Of a stretch of 64,000 nt of DNA, positions 62,829 to 64,000 are shown in pieces. Below the pieces are notes generated by a model that was not told where the DNA came from, searched no databases, and saw only the letters and a program-made list of their open reading frames with translations. The translations under genes and the position numbers were made by a program. The DNA is from Merdibacter massiliensis (GTDB lineage: Bacteria; Bacillota_I; Bacilli_A; Erysipelotrichales; Erysipelotrichaceae). Within the stretch, counting starts at the first letter, position 1; each line of letters opens with the position of its first letter. Location of the stretch: positions 310,001-374,000 of the forward strand of contig NZ_LT699728.1 in assembly GCF_900155395.1 (NCBI RefSeq), written 5' to 3'.

Positions 62829-63222
62829 TGAGCTCCTCTCTTTCTTTTTTCATGCAATCACTACATAATCCAAAGAATTCGATCGAATGCCCCTCAACCA
62901 GAAAATCACCCATTTGTCTTTGTAACTCATCAAATTGTGCTTGATAAAGCAGGTCTGCATCTTGAATCTTCCCGCAACGCCGGCAACGCATATGATAATG
63001 TGCTGGATGCTTTATTTCATAATGTACTTCTCGATCTTGTGTCATCACTTTCATCACTTCATGATCTTCACATGCTGCACTTAAGATACGAAAGACAGTG
63101 GCTTTTGAAATACTTGGATAATCTTTATGAACACGCTCATAAACCTGAGAAGCACTGGGATGATCATACATTTCCTTTAAAGTATGCAATACGATCTGCC
63201 TCTGCAAAGTATTCCTTTTCAT
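62818..63222 (-). CDS. Fur-family regulator (PerR-like)
   Basis: The 134-aa winged-helix regulator has [11 protein letters not shown] as recognition helix, [11 protein letters not shown] with the first structural zinc pair (Cys80, Cys83), and CSDC (Cys120, Cys123) with the second. The position matching the PerR metal Asp is Glu69 (VHYEIKH), so peroxide sensing by metal-catalysed oxidation is uncertain. It is first in the operon with the hydrogenase-rubrerythrin fusion. AGGAGA precedes the start, with a Fur/Per-like box about 25 nt upstream. Confidence 0.9.
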   Translation of the reverse strand: MKRNTLQRQIVLHTLKEMYDHPSASQVYERVHKDYPSISKATVFRILSAACEDHEVMKVMTQDREVHYEIKHPAHYHMRCRRCGKIQDADLLYQAQFDELQRQMGDFLVEGHSIEFFGLCSDCMKKEREELNDE

Positions 63223-63247
63223 TTCTCCTCTTCCTCTACTCTCTTAT

Positions 63248-63262
63248 TGATAATGATTACTA
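63248..63262. promoter_or_regulatory. Fur/PerR-type box
   Basis: TGATAAT-G-ATTACTA matches the 7-1-7 Fur box TGATAATNATTATCA at all but two positions. It lies between the -10 box and the start codon, where binding would stop transcription of the operon by its own first product. Confidence 0.65.
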
Positions 63263-63266
63263 TTTA

Positions 63267-63295
63267 ACAATAAATTTTTATAGAGCGGAAGTCAA
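63267..63295 (-). promoter_or_regulatory. Promoter of the Fur-hydrogenase operon
   Basis: On the minus strand TTGACT (63290-63295) and TATTGT (63267-63272) are 17 nt apart, just upstream of the Fur-type box. Confidence 0.65.
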
Positions 63296-63618
63296 TTCAT
63301 CTTCAGAAACATTACAGAAATGTTATGTATCTATTTTTAATGTCTTCATTGCAATCATCAGTCATATTGCTTTCCTATTCTGCTTTTATCTCTTCGGCCA
63401 CTTTCAAATACCTTTTCAGCAATAATTTGTTGTTTGGCTTTCGACCAAGCGTTTTTTTACCACATCTGCACAAATTCAATGTTTGAATTATTTTTAACAT
63501 TTTACAACAAAACGAACAGTTGACTATCATTCAGCGGTTTTATTTATATTTACATTTTAGGATTTATCATGCATTCTTCTTTCATGTATCTATCGTTTGA
63601 TCATCTGCTTATAGCAAT
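63296..63618. other. Intergenic region without recognised gene
   Basis: About 320 nt of AT-rich sequence with scattered stops in all frames. A plus-strand frame that reaches into it is the antisense of the Fur-family gene and was not accepted. I see no repeat or RNA structure of note. Confidence 0.5.
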
Positions 63619-63652
63619 AAAAAAGAAGGAGAATATTTTTTCTTCCTTCTCT
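63619..63652 (-). terminator. Terminator of the 3'-end flavoenzyme gene
   Basis: On the minus strand AGAAGGA and TCCTTCT form a stem around an AT-rich loop, followed by TTTTTTATT, 37 nt after the stop. Confidence 0.7.
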
Positions 63653-63688
63653 TAAAATTCAAAGCAAAACATTAGATATATGATCGAT

Positions 63689-64000
63689 CTAGATATCTAA
63701 GGCTGCATAATGTCCCCAATAGACAGCATTTGTAATCGTAGATACTTTCTCTGCATCTCCAATCACACGTACAAAAGGAGCACTGTTCCATAATGCTTCG
63801 ACAGTTGTCTTATTTGAACGCTGTCCTAAGGCACATATGATGCTCGTACCTGGAACAAGAACTTCCTGATGATCCGATTTTTCGCAAATGACGCCTTGAT
63901 CAGTAATTTCCATCCCTCTATATCCTGTATGAACCGTTGCATACTTTTCAACTTCATTTAACAGCAAAGGTCGATGACGAACATTAGCATCAACTGCTAG
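63689..64000 (-). CDS. FAD-dependent oxidoreductase, C-terminal part (runs off window)
   Basis: The frame is open to the window edge; only the last 103 residues are seen. They match the end of OYE-type NADH:flavin oxidoreductases: VPGTSIICALGQRSN and the FAD-closing motif VIGDAEKVSTITNAVYWGHYAALDI-like. Related proteins reduce enoates or dienoyl-CoA esters. It is therefore probably a second member of the family seen at the left end of the window, though the Fe-S motif lies outside the window. Confidence 0.75.
   Translation of the reverse strand, partial: LAVDANVRHRPLLLNEVEKYATVHTGYRGMEITDQGVICEKSDHQEVLVPGTSIICALGQRSNKTTVEALWNSAPFVRVIGDAEKVSTITNAVYWGHYAALDI

Noticed and set aside
62937-63425. 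A 162-codon plus-strand frame ending in a hydrophobic stretch
   Set aside because: It is antisense to the Fur-family gene and its promoter; it lacks a ribosome binding site.
1-64000. tRNA, rRNA or CRISPR arrays
   Set aside because: No cloverleaf ends, rRNA sequences or evenly spaced repeats were recognised on reading both strands.

Overview
The window reads as chromosome of a low-GC, anaerobic, gut-type Firmicute. Support comes from the PTS-centred sugar metabolism, a T-box leader, a choloylglycine (bile-salt) hydrolase, an [FeFe]-hydrogenase, rubrerythrin and AGGAGG-type ribosome binding sites. Gene content resembles Erysipelotrichia, but that placement is an inference without any marker gene. 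No rRNA, tRNA, CRISPR array, phage or plasmid module was seen. The only mobile element recognised is a group II intron.

Layout. 1-5.6 kb: the 3' end of an Fe-S flavoenzyme of the old-yellow-enzyme type, a bile-salt-hydrolase family gene whose stop codon is now supplied by a group II intron, and a purine permease whose terminator is the intron landing site. 5.9-9.3 kb: an anion permease, then an arsR-permease-thioredoxin-arsC arsenic operon with two matching operators. 9.5-16.8 kb: a small membrane protein, an acetyltransferase, an RpiR regulator with a family 4 phospho-glucosidase, a polysaccharide deacetylase, an unannotated 53-aa membrane protein, a CorA-type transporter and a drug exporter behind an attenuator-like leader. 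16.8-24.9 kb: a metallophosphoesterase, a two-component system, a TVP38-type membrane protein and a secreted M6 protease with a 1-nt frameshift. 25-34.3 kb: a T-box-controlled branched-chain amino acid carrier, then an operon joining a PRD regulator, an ascorbate-type PTS, a split transketolase and DeoC. 34.4-42.9 kb: membrane and redox genes, one broken flavodoxin-like gene, a PLP enzyme, a small transaldolase, and an SDR coupled to efp. 43-49.8 kb: an unusually long PnuC, a DASS carrier with divergent LysR regulator, and a TauE-type exporter with an Fe-alcohol dehydrogenase.

50.5-60.7 kb is the clearest catabolic island. It holds a complete mannose-family PTS (IIA, IIB, IIC, IID), 6-phosphogluconate dehydrogenase, two further dehydrogenases, UxuA-type dehydratase, KDPG aldolase, a HAD phosphatase and a PTS-linked membrane protein that looks like an inactivated M28 peptidase. 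A divergent RpiR regulator sits at its head. No 2-keto-3-deoxygluconate kinase is present, so a route running on PTS-phosphorylated sugar acids is possible.

60.8-63.3 kb carries a Fur-family regulator overlapping a single gene that fuses a complete [FeFe]-hydrogenase to a rubredoxin-rubrerythrin-rubredoxin module. This predicts hydrogen-driven peroxide reduction in one polypeptide. The window ends inside a second flavoenzyme gene.
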